This document shows, piece by piece, positions 34,587-45,983 of a DNA stretch of 64,000 nt. The stretch is from Myxococcus flavus. GTDB lineage: Bacteria > Myxococcota > Myxococcia > Myxococcales > Myxococcaceae. Both the position numbers and the translations under genes were made by a program. Within the stretch, counting starts at the first letter, position 1. Every line of letters begins with the position of its first letter. A model generated the notes under the pieces. That model made no database searches, was not told the DNA's origin, and saw only the letters and a list, made by a program, of their open reading frames with translations. The stretch covers positions 8,990,001-9,054,000 of the forward strand of contig NZ_CP143624.1 in assembly GCF_050038885.1 (NCBI RefSeq), written 5' to 3'.

Positions 34587-35288
34587 ATGATTTTCCGGCA
34601 GCTCTTCGATTCCGAATCCTCGACGTACACCTACCTCATCGGGGACGAAGCCACCCGCCAGGCCGTGCTCATCGACCCCGTGCTGGAGCAGGCCGACCGC
34701 GACCTGAAGCTGGCGGCCGAGCTGAACCTCACGCTCACCCACGTCTTCGACACGCACGTCCACGCGGACCACATCACCGCGTCGGGCGTGCTGCGCGAGC
34801 GCACCCGGGCCACGGTGGTGGCCGGCGTGGGCGGTGCCCGTTGCGCCAACGTCCAGATGCGCCATGGGGACGAGGTGCGCGTCGGACAGCTTGTCTTCCA
34901 GGTGCTCGCCACCCCGGGTCATACGGATGACAGCATCAGCTACCTGCTCGACGACCGCGTCTTCACCGGGGATGCCCTGCTCGTGCGCGGCAACGGCCGC
35001 ACCGACTTCCAGAACGGGAACGCGAGCCAGCTCTACGACAGCCTCACCCGTGTCCTCTTCGGCCTGCCCGACGAGACGCTCGTCTACCCGGGCCATGACT
35101 ACCAGGGCCGCACGGTGACGAGCATCGCTGAGGAGAAGCAGCACAACCCCCGCGTGGCCGGCAGGAGCCGGGAGGAGTTCATCCACATCATGGAGAACCT
35201 CAACCTCCCCAAGCCCCGGAAGCTCGACTTCGCCGTTCCGGCCAACCGCGCCTGTGGACACACGACACCCCTGCCCCAGGGGGCCTGA
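34587..35288 (+). CDS. Persulfide dioxygenase, ETHE1-like metallo-beta-lactamase fold
   Basis: This is a 233-residue protein starting after an AGGAGG ribosome site. The metal motif is H57VHADH62, with H112 in PGHTDDS and D129 in FTGDALL. GRTDFQNG and YPGHDYQGR are typical of ETHE1 sulfur dioxygenases, which oxidize glutathione persulfide to sulfite in the cytoplasm. It is transcribed divergently from the 5'-nucleotidase/YeiH/DsrE group, which fits a shared sulfur function: sulfite or sulfate produced here could leave through the YeiH transporter. Confidence 0.93.
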   Translation: MIFRQLFDSESSTYTYLIGDEATRQAVLIDPVLEQADRDLKLAAELNLTLTHVFDTHVHADHITASGVLRERTRATVVAGVGGARCANVQMRHGDEVRVGQLVFQVLATPGHTDDSISYLLDDRVFTGDALLVRGNGRTDFQNGNASQLYDSLTRVLFGLPDETLVYPGHDYQGRTVTSIAEEKQHNPRVAGRSREEFIHIMENLNLPKPRKLDFAVPANRACGHTTPLPQGA

Positions 35289-35484
35289 GTCTCCCGCCAC
35301 TTCGCAGCCTTCTGTATCGCGCCTCCAGGCGGGAGCTCCTCACACGCCCCATGGCACCACGCCCTCGCCTGAAGGCTGGCAAGCGAGGCGGCAAGCGCGG
35401 CACGCACCTGAAGCCATGGCCCGAGACGTGAAGCGAGCCCAAGCTCGGCCCAGGAGCCCTTCCCTCCTGGAGCGTGAGACGAGG

Positions 35485-36000
35485 ATGTCCCCCAACCATC
35501 GGGCCACGGTGTTCCGCATGCCCACGAGCGCGACGCTGGCGTCGGGAGGCCTCGCGGGTGCCGCGGGCGCGCTGGCCGTGGCGGGCCTCGCCCGGCTCCG
35601 CGACCGTGCCCTCGGCCGCCCGCCTCCCTATGCCGCACCGGCCCTGGTCCGAGCGCTGGCGGCCAACGTGGCCTGGACGCCGTCGGCGCGAGCAACCCGG
35701 GTGGGAGGCGAGCTGCTACGCCTCGCCTACGGCACGACGCTCGGTGTGCTCTTCTCGGCGCTGGGCGGCAGGCATGCCGCGTGGGGTGGCCGGGGCGCGG
35801 GCTGGGTGCTCGGCGCCACCGTCCTGCTCGGAGAGCACGTGGCCTTCCCTCGCCTCGGGCTCACCCCTCCCGCCTCGCACTGGACTCGCGGCGAGCGGAG
35901 CCTGCTCGCCGTCCAGACGCTGCTCTTCGGCCAGACGGTCGCCTGGGTCTACCGGCGCGCGGCTCGCGCTCGTCACGCAACCGACGTCTTCATGGCGTGA
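35485..36000 (+). CDS. Small membrane protein of unknown function
   Basis: This is a 171-residue protein with about three hydrophobic helices (LASGGLAGAAGALAVAGLA, LAYGTTLGVLFSALGG, GAGWVLGATVLLGEHVAF). It resembles small inner-membrane proteins of the DUF1440 type only in general layout. The ATG at 35485 follows a GAGG-like site; an upstream in-frame ATG at 35416 is possible. It precedes the formate dehydrogenase operon by 117 bp and is on the same strand. Confidence 0.6.
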   Translation: MSPNHRATVFRMPTSATLASGGLAGAAGALAVAGLARLRDRALGRPPPYAAPALVRALAANVAWTPSARATRVGGELLRLAYGTTLGVLFSALGGRHAAWGGRGAGWVLGATVLLGEHVAFPRLGLTPPASHWTRGERSLLAVQTLLFGQTVAWVYRRAARARHATDVFMA

Positions 36001-36117
36001 GGTGTTGCGCCAGTGACGCCGGAGACGGCCTGCCCTCGAGGGCATCGCAGGCTCCCGGGCCCCCTGGCTTCGCGAGGTGCCATCTTGAGAGGCGCGGTTG
36101 TCACCTGGAGGTACGCC

Positions 36118-39100
36118 GTGGGATTCCTCGACCTGCTCGCCCGCTGGCCCGTGCTCCGGCAGTTGAAGGAAGGCGACGTCACCGGCCTCCACGAGACGGC
36201 CATGAGCGAGCGCAGCCGGCGCCTGGGGCCGCGCACCGCGGAGGCGGACGCGGTCGTCAAGTCCATCTGCCCCTACTGCGCCGTGGGCTGCGGCCAGGAC
36301 GTGTACGTGAAGAACGGCCGCATCCTGGACATCGAGGGGGACCCAGACTCGCCCATCTCCCGTGGGAGGCTATGCCCCAAGGGCGCGGCGACGTTCCAGC
36401 TCGTCACGGGGACCCACCGCATTCAGGACGTGCTCTACCGGCGGCCCGGCGGCACCGAGTGGGAAGTCCTGCCCCTGGAGCGGGCCATGGACATGGTGGC
36501 CGAGCGCGTGAAACGCACCCGCGACGCGACCTGGGAAGCGTGCGACGTCAACGGCTTGAAGGTGCAGCGCACGCTGGGCATCGCCCACCTGGGGGGCGCC
36601 ACGCTGGACAACGAGGAGAACTACCTCATCAAGAAGCTCTTCAGCGCGCTGGGCATGGTCCAGGTCGAGAACCAGGCCCGAATATGACACTCCTCCACGG
36701 TGCCCGGTCTGGGCATCTCGTTCGGCAGAGGCGGCGCGACGACCTTCCAGCAGGACCTGCAGAACTCGGACTGCATCGTCATCCAGGGCTCGAACATGGC
36801 CGAGTGTCACCCCGTGGGATTCCAGTGGGTGATGGAGGCCAAGGGCCGTGGCGCCACCATCATCCACGTGGACCCGCGCTTCACGCGCACCAGCGCCATG
36901 GCGAACCTGCACGTGCCCATCCGGCCGGGCACGGACATCGCCTTCCTGGGCGGCATCATCCACTACGTCCTGGAGAACGAGCGGTACTTCAAGGAGTACG
37001 TCGTCCACTACACCAACGCGCCCACCCTCATCCGAGAGGGCTTCGAGGACACGGAGGACCTGGACGGCCTCTTCAGCGGCTACCAGCCCGACAAGAACAA
37101 GTACGACATCGCGTCGTGGCAATACCAGGGCGTGGATGGCTCCGTGCCCGCGGCGGGCCACAAGGAGCTCTTCGCCGAGCCGGGCGCCGGCGCGGGCGGC
37201 GTGGTGCGGGGCACGCACATCACGGAAGAGCACCAGGACTTCTCCCTCCAGCACCCGCGCTGCGTCTTCCAGCTCCTCAAGCGCCACTTCGCGCGCTACA
37301 CGCCGGAGCACGTCTCGCGAATCTGCGGCGTGTCCCAGGCGCTCTTCCTCGAGGTGGCCGAGACGCTGTGCGCCAACTCGAACCGCGAGCGCACCAGCGC
37401 CTTCTGCTACGCGGTGGGCTGGACGCAGCACTCGGTGGGCGTGCAGTACATCCGCACCGCGGCCATCCTCCAGCTGCTCCTGGGCAACATCGGCCGTCCT
37501 GGCGGCGGCATCCTCGCGCTGCGGGGCCACGCCTCCATCCAGGGCTCCACGGACATCCCCACCCTGTTCAACCTGCTGCCCGGCTACCTGCCGATGCCGC
37601 ACGCCCAACACGCGCACTCGCTGTCGGAGTACGTCAAGAACAACGAGTCGGGCGCGGGCTGGTGGAGCAACTTCCCGCAGTACATCGTCTCCCTGCTCAA
37701 GGCGTGGTTCGGCGCCGCGGCCCACCCGGGCAATGACTACCTCTTCGACCACCTCCCCAAGCTGAGCGGGAACCACTCGCACATGCAGACGGTGGCGGAC
37801 ATGGCGGATGGCCGGGTGAAGGGCTACTTCGTCATGGGCGAGAACCCCGCCGTGGGTTCCATGAATGGAGCGCTCCAGCGCAAGGGCCTGCGTAAGCTGG
37901 AGTGGCTCGTCGTGCGCGACCTCACGCTCACGGAGACCGCCGAGTTCTGGCGCCGCGCCCCCGAAATCCAGAGCGGCCAGGTGAAGACGGAGGACATCCA
38001 GACGGAGGTCTTCTTCTTCCCCGCCGCCGCGCACACCGAGAAGGACGGCACCTTCACCAACACGCAGCGGCTGCTCCAGTGGCACCACAAGGCCGTGGAG
38101 CCGCCCGGCGACGCCCGCAGCGAGCTGCACTTCCTCTTCCACCTGGGCCGGCGGCTCCGAGCGCTCTACGCGGACTCGACGGAGTCGAAGGACCTGCCCA
38201 TCCAGAACCTGACGTGGGACTACCCCACGCACGGCGCGCACCAGGAGCCTTCCGCCGAGGCGGTGCTGAAGGAAATCAACGGCTACACCGTGGTGGACGG
38301 CAAGCCCGTGGGTGGCTTCCAGCAGTTGAAGGACGACGGCTCCACGGCCAGCGGGTGCTGGCTCTACTCGGGCTGCTACAAGGACGGCGTCAACCAGCCC
38401 GCCCGCCGCAAGCCGGGGCGCGAGCAGTCCTGGGTCGCGCCGGAATGGGGCTGGTCCTGGCCGGACAATCGGCGGCTGCTCTACAACCGCGCCTCGGCGG
38501 ACCTCGACGGCAGGCCCTGGAGCGAGCGCAAGCGCTACGTCTGGTGGGACGCAGCGGCGCGCAAGTGGACGGGCGAGGACGTGCCGGACTTCATCCCGGA
38601 CCGCGAGCCCACCTACCGCCCGCCCGTGGGCACCACGGGGGTGAACGCGCTGGGGGGAGACGCCCCCTTCATCATGCAGGCGGACGGCAAGGGCTGGCTC
38701 TTCGCCCCCAGCGGGTTGATAGACGGTCCGCTGCCCACGCACTACGAGCCCATGGAGTCGCCCGTGAAGAACGCGCTCTACGGGCAGCAGTGCAACCCCG
38801 CGCGCGAGGAGTGGCGGCGCCGGGACAATCCCTACCACCGCGCCTGGGGCGACCCGCGCTACCCGTTCGTCCTCACCACGTATCGCCTCACCGAGCACCA
38901 CACCGCGGGAGGCATGAGCCGCTGGCTGTCCTGGCTGAGCGAGCTCCAGCCCGAGCAGTTCTGCGAGGTGTCGCCGGAGCTGGCCGCCGAGCGGGGCCTG
39001 ATGAACGGCGGCTGGGCCACGCTGCGCACGGCGCGCGGGGACGTGGAGTGCCGGGTGCTCGTCACCGAGCGCATCCGCCCCCTGCGACTGGACGGGACGT

Positions 39101-39390
39101 GGGTGCACCAGGTGGGCCTGCCGTACCACTGGGGGGTGACGGGCCGCTCGCGCGGCGCCGGCGCCAACGAGCTGCTGTCCTTCGTGGCCGACCCGAACAC
39201 CGACATCCAGGAGTCCAAGGCGCTCACGTGCGACATCGTCGCGGGCCGGCGGGCCACGCGCCTTCGCGCCGCCGCGGGCGCGACGGTGCCGCCGCTGCCG
39301 GCGGGGACACCCGAGGCGCGGCGTGACGGCCCGCGCGCGGGAGAGCCCACGCACGCGCCCTGGCAGGAGAAGCAGGGCGAGGAGAAGTAG
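36118..39390 (+). CDS. fdhA: Formate dehydrogenase catalytic subunit, selenocysteine-containing
   Basis: This is a 1090-residue molybdopterin oxidoreductase read through an in-frame UGA at 36685-36687, which encodes selenocysteine 190. The residue context (VENQARI-U-HSSTVPGL) is that of FdnG-type formate dehydrogenases. An N-terminal [4Fe-4S] site (CPYCAVGC ... GRLCPKG) and molybdopterin regions follow the family order to a C-terminal dinucleotide-binding domain. The GTG at 36118 is preceded by GGAGG; no Tat signal is present, so the active site is predicted to face the cytoplasm. Read without recoding, the gene looks like two broken pieces. The Fe-S subunit gene follows after 2 bp. Formate is oxidized to CO2 and electrons pass to the beta and NrfD-like subunits. 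Confidence 0.95.
36688..36715 (+). promoter_or_regulatory. Bacterial SECIS element
   Basis: Immediately after the recoded UGA, TGCCC (36701-36705) and GGGCA (36711-36715) pair around the apical loop GGTCT. The distance from the UGA to GGTCT is 18 nt, the same as in E. coli fdhF, whose loop is also GGUCU. This is the signal by which SelB directs selenocysteine insertion. Confidence 0.9.
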
Positions 39391-39392
39391 GC

Positions 39393-40190
39393 ATGGGACA
39401 GAAGGGCTTCTTCACCGACACCACCCTGTGCATCGGCTGCAAGGCCTGCGAGGTGGCGTGCAAGCAGTGGAACCAGCTCCCCGATGACGGCCTGCACTTC
39501 ACCGGCATGTCCTACGACCAGACGGGAGACCTGGGCGCCTCCACCTGGCGCCACGTGGCCTTCGTGGAGCGGCCCGTTCCACTGCCGGGCCAGAAGACGG
39601 GCGTGGGTGACTTCTCGTGGCTGATGATGTCGGACGTCTGCAAGCACTGCCAGCGCGCCGGGTGTCTGGAGGCGTGTCCCACCGGCGCCATCATCAAGAC
39701 GGAGTTCGACACGGTGTACGTGCAGCCCGACGTGTGCAACGGCTGCGGCTACTGCGTGGTGGCGTGTCCCTTCGGCGTCATCGACCGGCGCGAGGACGAC
39801 GGTCGCGCCTGGAAGTGCACGCTCTGCTACGACCGCCTGGGCGAGGGCATGACGCCCGCGTGCGCCAAGGCCTGCCCCACCGAGTCCATCGTCTATGGCG
39901 ACCTGGACGCGCTCCGGGAGCGGGCAGACCAACGCGTGCGCAAGCTCCAGGGGCTGGGCGTGACGGACGCGTACCTCTACGGCGCCGACGCGGAGAACCA
40001 GCCGGGCACGGGAGGACTCAACGCCTTCTTCCTGCTGGTGGACAAGCCCGAGGTCTACAACCTCCCCCCCGACCCGGTCGTCCCCACGATGAAGCAGCCC
40101 GCCGCCTGGGCCTCGGTGGCGCTGGGCGCGCTGGGCATGGCCGCGGTGGCCCTGGGCGTGGTGCTGCTCGAACGGGAGGCGCGGACATGA
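39393..40190 (+). CDS. fdhB: Formate dehydrogenase iron-sulfur (beta) subunit
   Basis: This is a 265-residue ferredoxin-like subunit with four [4Fe-4S] cysteine groups: CIGCKACEVACKQW, CKHCQRAGCLEACPTGA, CNGCGYCVVACPFG and CTLCYDR...CAKACPTESI. A C-terminal membrane helix (AAWASVALGALGMAAVALGVVLL) anchors it, as in FDH-N beta subunits. It starts 2 bp after the catalytic subunit and its stop overlaps the start of the NrfD-like gene (ATGA). It relays electrons from the Sec/Mo site to the membrane quinone site. Confidence 0.94.
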   Translation: MGQKGFFTDTTLCIGCKACEVACKQWNQLPDDGLHFTGMSYDQTGDLGASTWRHVAFVERPVPLPGQKTGVGDFSWLMMSDVCKHCQRAGCLEACPTGAIIKTEFDTVYVQPDVCNGCGYCVVACPFGVIDRREDDGRAWKCTLCYDRLGEGMTPACAKACPTESIVYGDLDALRERADQRVRKLQGLGVTDAYLYGADAENQPGTGGLNAFFLLVDKPEVYNLPPDPVVPTMKQPAAWASVALGALGMAAVALGVVLLEREART

Positions 40191-41350
40191 AGCGGCTGGA
40201 GGAAGGGCGGACGCTGCTGGAGCGGCTCGAGCAGACCTCGGACGGGCGCAACATCGACCCGACGCGAGGCGCGTTGATGGGCGAGGCCGCCGGCCAGGAG
40301 GTGAAGGACCTGGCCCACGCGCACCCGGCGCCGACGCTGCTGACGACCCTCCCTTCCCGCTCCGGTCCCGCCGAGGAGGCCCCGAGCTACTACGGCGTGG
40401 CCGCCATCAAGGCCCCGGTGTGGCTGCCGACCATTCCCGTGTACTTCTACGTGGGCGGGCTCGCGGGCGCGGCGAGCACCCTGGGCGCCGCGGCGGAGCT
40501 GCTCGGAGGCCGTCGGCTGGAGCCGCTCGGGCACCGGTGCCGGTGGCTCGGGCTCGTCGGAGACGTGGTGGGCACCGGGTTGCTCATCCAGGACCTCGGG
40601 CGGCCCGCGCGCTTCCTGAACATGCTGCGCGTCTTCCGCCCCACCTCGCCCATGAACCTGGGGGCCTGGATTCTCTCGGCGTCCGGCGCGCTGAACACCG
40701 TCGCGGTCGCGGGCATGGTGCTGGGACACCGCGGAGGCGCGCTGGAGAAGCTGAGCAACGTGGCGTCCGGGGTGGCGGGTGTGCTGGGCCTGCCGCTGGC
40801 TGGCTACACGGCGGTGCTGCTCTCCAACACGGCGGTGCCCGTGTGGCAGCGGGCGCGGAGGACGCTGCCCTTCCTGTTCATCGCCTCAAGCATGGCCAGC
40901 GCGGCGAGCCTGCTGCAAGTGCTGCCGGAGCACTCGAAACGCGAGCGCCAGGTGGTGCGACGCTTCGGAATCGCCGGGAAGCAGGGGGCGCTGGCCGCGG
41001 AGGCCGCCGTGGAGCGTGAGCTGTCACGCACGGAGGCGCTGTCCCGCCCCCTCGAGCAGGGCCGGGTCCGGCACCTCTGGCGCATGGCCCGGCTCTGCAC
41101 CGCCGCGAGCCTGGTGCTGGACGTGCTGCCGGGTCGCCAGCGCTGGAAGCAGCTGACGTCGAGCGCCCTGGGCACCGCGGGCGCACTGGCGACGCGCCAC
41201 GCCATCTACGAGGCGGGCAAGGCGTCCTCGAAGGACCCGCACGCCACCTTCGTGCCGCAGCGCCACGGGCTGGGCGCGGCCGAGGTGACGAAGCACACGC
41301 GAGCCTCGGACGGCAGGCCGCTGAGGTTCACGCTGCCCGTCATCGCCTGA
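40187..41350 (+). CDS. NrfD/PsrC-like membrane subunit of formate dehydrogenase
   Basis: This is a 387-residue protein with a soluble N-terminal stretch of about 75 residues, then several transmembrane helices of the NrfD/PsrC family (VYFYVGGLAGAASTLGAAAE, LGRPARFLNMLRVFRPTSPM). NrfD subunits carry no heme and bind quinone, so this replaces the cytochrome b subunit FdnI. The C-terminal 150 residues are soluble (ERQVVRRFGIAGKQGALAAE). It is translationally coupled to the beta subunit. Confidence 0.88.
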   Translation: MKRLEEGRTLLERLEQTSDGRNIDPTRGALMGEAAGQEVKDLAHAHPAPTLLTTLPSRSGPAEEAPSYYGVAAIKAPVWLPTIPVYFYVGGLAGAASTLGAAAELLGGRRLEPLGHRCRWLGLVGDVVGTGLLIQDLGRPARFLNMLRVFRPTSPMNLGAWILSASGALNTVAVAGMVLGHRGGALEKLSNVASGVAGVLGLPLAGYTAVLLSNTAVPVWQRARRTLPFLFIASSMASAASLLQVLPEHSKRERQVVRRFGIAGKQGALAAEAAVERELSRTEALSRPLEQGRVRHLWRMARLCTAASLVLDVLPGRQRWKQLTSSALGTAGALATRHAIYEAGKASSKDPHATFVPQRHGLGAAEVTKHTRASDGRPLRFTLPVIA

Positions 41351-41364
41351 CAGGAGTCCTTCCC

Positions 41365-41922
41365 ATGGAGCGAATCCACCAGGCCCAGCAGCGCGTCCAC
41401 GAGCAGGAGGCGCGCGCCTCGGAGTGGAACCTGCAGCGCGACGCGCTGTTGCCCGGGGCCGTGGCGGGAATGCTCGGCGCGCTCGCGATGACGGCGCTGG
41501 CGCTGCCGCTGGGCGCGCTCACGCGTGGAGACCTCTGGTACGCGGCCCGCCTGGCGGGGGGCGTCTTCTTCCGGGAGTCGCCGTCAGGCCCCTGGGCGGT
41601 GGTGCTGGGCCTGCTGGTGCATGTGGCCACGGCGGGAGGGCTGGCCACGCTCTTCGCCCTGCTGCTGCCGCGCGGGGGCACCGCGATAGCGGCGCTGTTC
41701 CTGGGGCTGCTCATGGCGCTGGGGCTCCAGGCCGTGATGCCCGCGCTCGTGGCCCCCTGGGCCTCTCCCCCGCTGGACCGCGAGGCACCTCACGCGGCGC
41801 TGCTCCTGCTGCACCTGGCGTTCGGCGCGTCGCTCGGGCTCGTCGTCCCCGTGCGCCGGGTGCTCGCCTCGGCGGACCGGGCTCGCCGCGCCGTCCAGGG
41901 CGTGCGCGCGGCCCGTGCCTGA
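41365..41922 (+). CDS. Small polytopic membrane protein at the end of the formate dehydrogenase operon
   Basis: This is a 185-residue protein with four predicted membrane helices (GAVAGMLGALAMTALALPLGA, VVLGLLVHVATAGGLATLFA, GTAIAALFLGLLMALGLQ, ALLLLHLAFGASLGLVV). It starts 14 bp after the NrfD-like gene with an AGGAGT site and is probably co-transcribed. No family is recognised; it could be an accessory of the dehydrogenase. It converges with the oxidase operon, 13 bp away. Confidence 0.75.
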   Translation: MERIHQAQQRVHEQEARASEWNLQRDALLPGAVAGMLGALAMTALALPLGALTRGDLWYAARLAGGVFFRESPSGPWAVVLGLLVHVATAGGLATLFALLLPRGGTAIAALFLGLLMALGLQAVMPALVAPWASPPLDREAPHAALLLLHLAFGASLGLVVPVRRVLASADRARRAVQGVRAARA

Positions 41923-41935
41923 AGCACGCACGCGC

Positions 41936-42307
41936 TCAGGGCCCGCGCTCGCTGGGAGGCTCCCGCGGCGGCGCCACCTGCCGCGTGTCGCGGAGCGCGG
42001 GGAGGAGCAACGGCTGGAAGGGCCCGGGCGGCATCGTGGGCCTGGCCCGGTCACCCGCCTCCAGCAGCACCAGTCCCACGAGGATGATGACGAAGATGAA
42101 CGAGGTGGCGAACACCAGCCGGGGCCCTCCCGGCCGCTCCAACAGGTGCATGTAGAAGGAGGCGATGAGCCCTACCTTGATGGCGGCGATGGCCAGCGCC
42201 AGCACCAGCCCCCAGCGCTCCAGGTGGTGCCTCGCCAGGAGGAATGACAGCGTGGTGAAGGCCAGCAACCCCACGCCCACGAGCAGCACTCGCGCCGTCC
42301 CCGCCAT
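41936..42307 (-). CDS. coxD: Cytochrome caa3 oxidase subunit IV
   Basis: This is a 123-residue protein with three membrane helices (VLLVGVGLLAFTTLSFLLA, WGLVLALAIAAIKVGLIASFYM, LVFATSFIFVIILVGLVLL), the layout of prokaryotic oxidase subunit IV, followed by a Pro-rich tail. KVGLIASFYMHL is the family's conserved block. It is the last gene of the ACIII-caa3 operon, 12 bp after subunit III. Confidence 0.88.
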   Translation of the reverse strand: MAGTARVLLVGVGLLAFTTLSFLLARHHLERWGLVLALAIAAIKVGLIASFYMHLLERPGGPRLVFATSFIFVIILVGLVLLEAGDRARPTMPPGPFQPLLLPALRDTRQVAPPREPPSERGP

Positions 42308-42319
42308 GCGCGCCTCCCT

Positions 42320-42959
42320 TCACACCAGGTACAGCAGCGGCCAGAGAAACAACCAGATGACGTCCACCAGGTGCCAGTACATGCCCCCCAGCTCCAGGGG
42401 CGTGTGGTAGGCGGCGCTGAAGCTGCCCCCCAGCGCGCGGAAGGCCATCACCGACAGCACGCCCACGCCCACCACGACGTGGAGCGCGTGGATGCCCGTC
42501 ATCACCCAGTAGAGGGTGAAGTAGAGGCTGGCTCCGGGGATGGCGAACTTCTCGAAGGCATAGTGCGCGCCAGGCAGGGCCTGGTCGTGGATGTGGTGTA
42601 CGTACTCCGCGCCCTTGATGGAGAGGAAGCACACGCCCAGCAGCGCCGCGCCGATGAGCAGCACGCTCGCCACCAGGTCCCTGCCGCTGCGCACGGCGGC
42701 AATCGCCAGCGCCACCAGGATGCTGCTGCACACCAGCACGTAGGTGTTGGCGGTGCCCAGCGTCACGTCCATGTACGTGCGCCCCAGGTGGAACACCTCC
42801 GGGTAGGCCAGCCGGTAGAGCGCGTACGCGGTGAACAGGGCGGTGAAGAGCATCACCTCGGACGCGAGGAAGACCCACATGCCCATGTGGGCGGCGCCCT
42901 GGCGTGCCGGCTCGTCCCCGAAGTGGCGGGCCGCGGGCACCACCGGCCTCACGGCGGCG

Positions 42960-42970
<11 letters not shown>
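42320..42970 (-). CDS. coxC: Cytochrome c oxidase subunit III
   Basis: This is a 216-residue subunit III of a heme-copper oxidase, of the short form. The conserved stretches GMWVFLASEVMLFTALF, TLYWVMTGIHALHVVVG and LGGMYWHLVDVIWLFLWPLLYL are all present. Subunit III stabilises the proton-pumping core and its conserved carboxylate lies in the SEVM region. It overlaps the end of the subunit I gene by 11 bp. Confidence 0.95.
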
Positions 42971-44577
<1,607 letters not shown>

Positions 44578-44597
<20 letters not shown>

Positions 44598-45627
44598 ACC
44601 TGGGCTCCTGCGCGGCGGGAGGCACGGGGCGCTCCGGCCGCAGCGACTGGATGTACTCGACGAGGGAGGCCACGTCCGCCGCGCTCAGCCGGCCCTGGAA
44701 GGACGGCATCACCGGCTCGAACCCCGCCACGAGCTTCGCCTGCGGGTCCATCATCGACTCGGTGAGGTAGGCCACGTCGGCGCGGATGTGCCCCCCGGAC
44801 GCCAGCGGCTCCTCGCGCAGGTACAGCCCCAGCCAGGTGGGACCGATGTGCGGCGTGCCGTCCACGGTGTGGCACTGGAAGCACCCCATGCGCGTGGCCA
44901 CGATGCGGCCCTGCTGGGCCAGGGGCTCGGAGGTGTCCACGCCCAAGGCGACCTCGGGGGCCTCACCGGGTCCGGGCGTGGGCAGCGCCTTGCGCCGGGC
45001 CCGCCAGGCCTCGAACTCGCCCGGCTCCAGCGCCACCACCTCCGCGCGCATGCGGGAGTGGTCCAGACCGCAGTACTCCGCGCACAGCACCGGATAGCGC
45101 CCGGGCCGCACCGCCTCGAACCATATCTCCGTGTAGCGCCCGGGCAGCGCATCCATCTTCAGGCGGAACGCGGGCACGTAGAACGAGTGGATGACGTCGC
45201 GCGAGGTGATGAGCACACGCACCGGGCGGCCAGCGGGCACGTGCAGCACCCCCACTTCGCCAGGGCCGTCCGGGTAGGCGAACTTCCACATCCACTGCTT
45301 GCCCGTGACGTAGACGTCCAGCGCGTCCGGCGGCGGCGTCCGCGCCCAGACGTAGTCCCGGTAGCCCAGGGCGCCCCACAGCAGGAAGAAGGATAGCGGC
45401 ACACCGATGTAGAGGCCCTCCAGCCACGGCGGAGCCTGGATGTCGGGCGTGAGGGCGTGCGCCTGCCGGCGGCGGTAGCGCACCAGGAACACGAAGCCGG
45501 TGAGGCCAATCCCCGCGCCCACGATGAAGGTGGTGATGATGATGAAGGAGTGGATGCCGTCCACGCGGGACGCCAGCGTGGAGCCACGCTCCGGCAGGAA
45601 GAGGATGCGCCGCAGCAGCTCACTCAT
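44578..45627 (-). CDS. coxB: Cytochrome c oxidase subunit II with fused cytochrome c (caa3)
   Basis: This is a 349-residue protein with two N-terminal membrane helices, a cupredoxin domain with the CuA ligands CAEYCGLDHSRM, and a C-terminal cytochrome c domain with one heme site (CFQCH) and a distal Met (EPVMPSF). The fused heme makes this a caa3 oxidase that accepts electrons directly from ACIII or a soluble cytochrome. It is coupled to the small gene upstream (ATGA) and to subunit I downstream. Confidence 0.95.
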
Positions 45628-45983
45628 GGGCCCCTCCCCTCCTCCGCCAGCACCTGCTCCATGGCGCGCTCCACGGGCAGGTGGATGAGGCCCGCGTCGC
45701 GGTCCACCCACCCGTAGCGCTCCAGGCGAGACTGCTGCTCGCGACGCAGCCGCGGCGCCTTGTCCTCCAGGGCGAAGGGGCGCTGGTTGACGTCCGCCAC
45801 CTCGCCACGGCCCATGACGGGAGACGGCCCCGCGTGTGCCAGGGGACGGCTGCGTCCTTCCCACCACCGGGTCGCCAGCAGCGAGATGACGACGAGCAGC
45901 AGCCAGGCCCCCGCCACCAGGGCGATGAGCCTTCCAGGGAGCCGGCCAGGGTCGGGCGGTGGTGGCGTGTAGTCGGTGCTCAT
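45624..45983 (-). CDS. Small single-pass membrane protein in ACIII-caa3 operon
   Basis: This is a 119-residue protein with one membrane helix (LIALVAGAWLLLVVISLLA) after a Pro-rich cytoplasmic start, and a periplasmic tail. It is translationally coupled on both sides (ATGA overlaps with actF and coxB). The tail (REQQSRLERYGWVDRDAG, HLPVERAMEQVLAE) is like a tethering segment found in operons of this type, where it may link ACIII and the oxidase. Function unproven. Confidence 0.75.
   Translation of the reverse strand: MSTDYTPPPPDPGRLPGRLIALVAGAWLLLVVISLLATRWWEGRSRPLAHAGPSPVMGRGEVADVNQRPFALEDKAPRLRREQQSRLERYGWVDRDAGLIHLPVERAMEQVLAEEGRGP

Noticed and set aside
36013..36687. Formate dehydrogenase as a pseudogene split by a nonsense mutation
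   Set aside because: Both halves are intact in one frame, the stop is TGA at the family's selenocysteine position, and a SECIS hairpin follows at the expected distance.
36370..39354. Long minus-strand open frame opposite the formate dehydrogenase
   Set aside because: Antisense shadow with His/Arg/Val-rich low-complexity sequence and no recognisable motifs.
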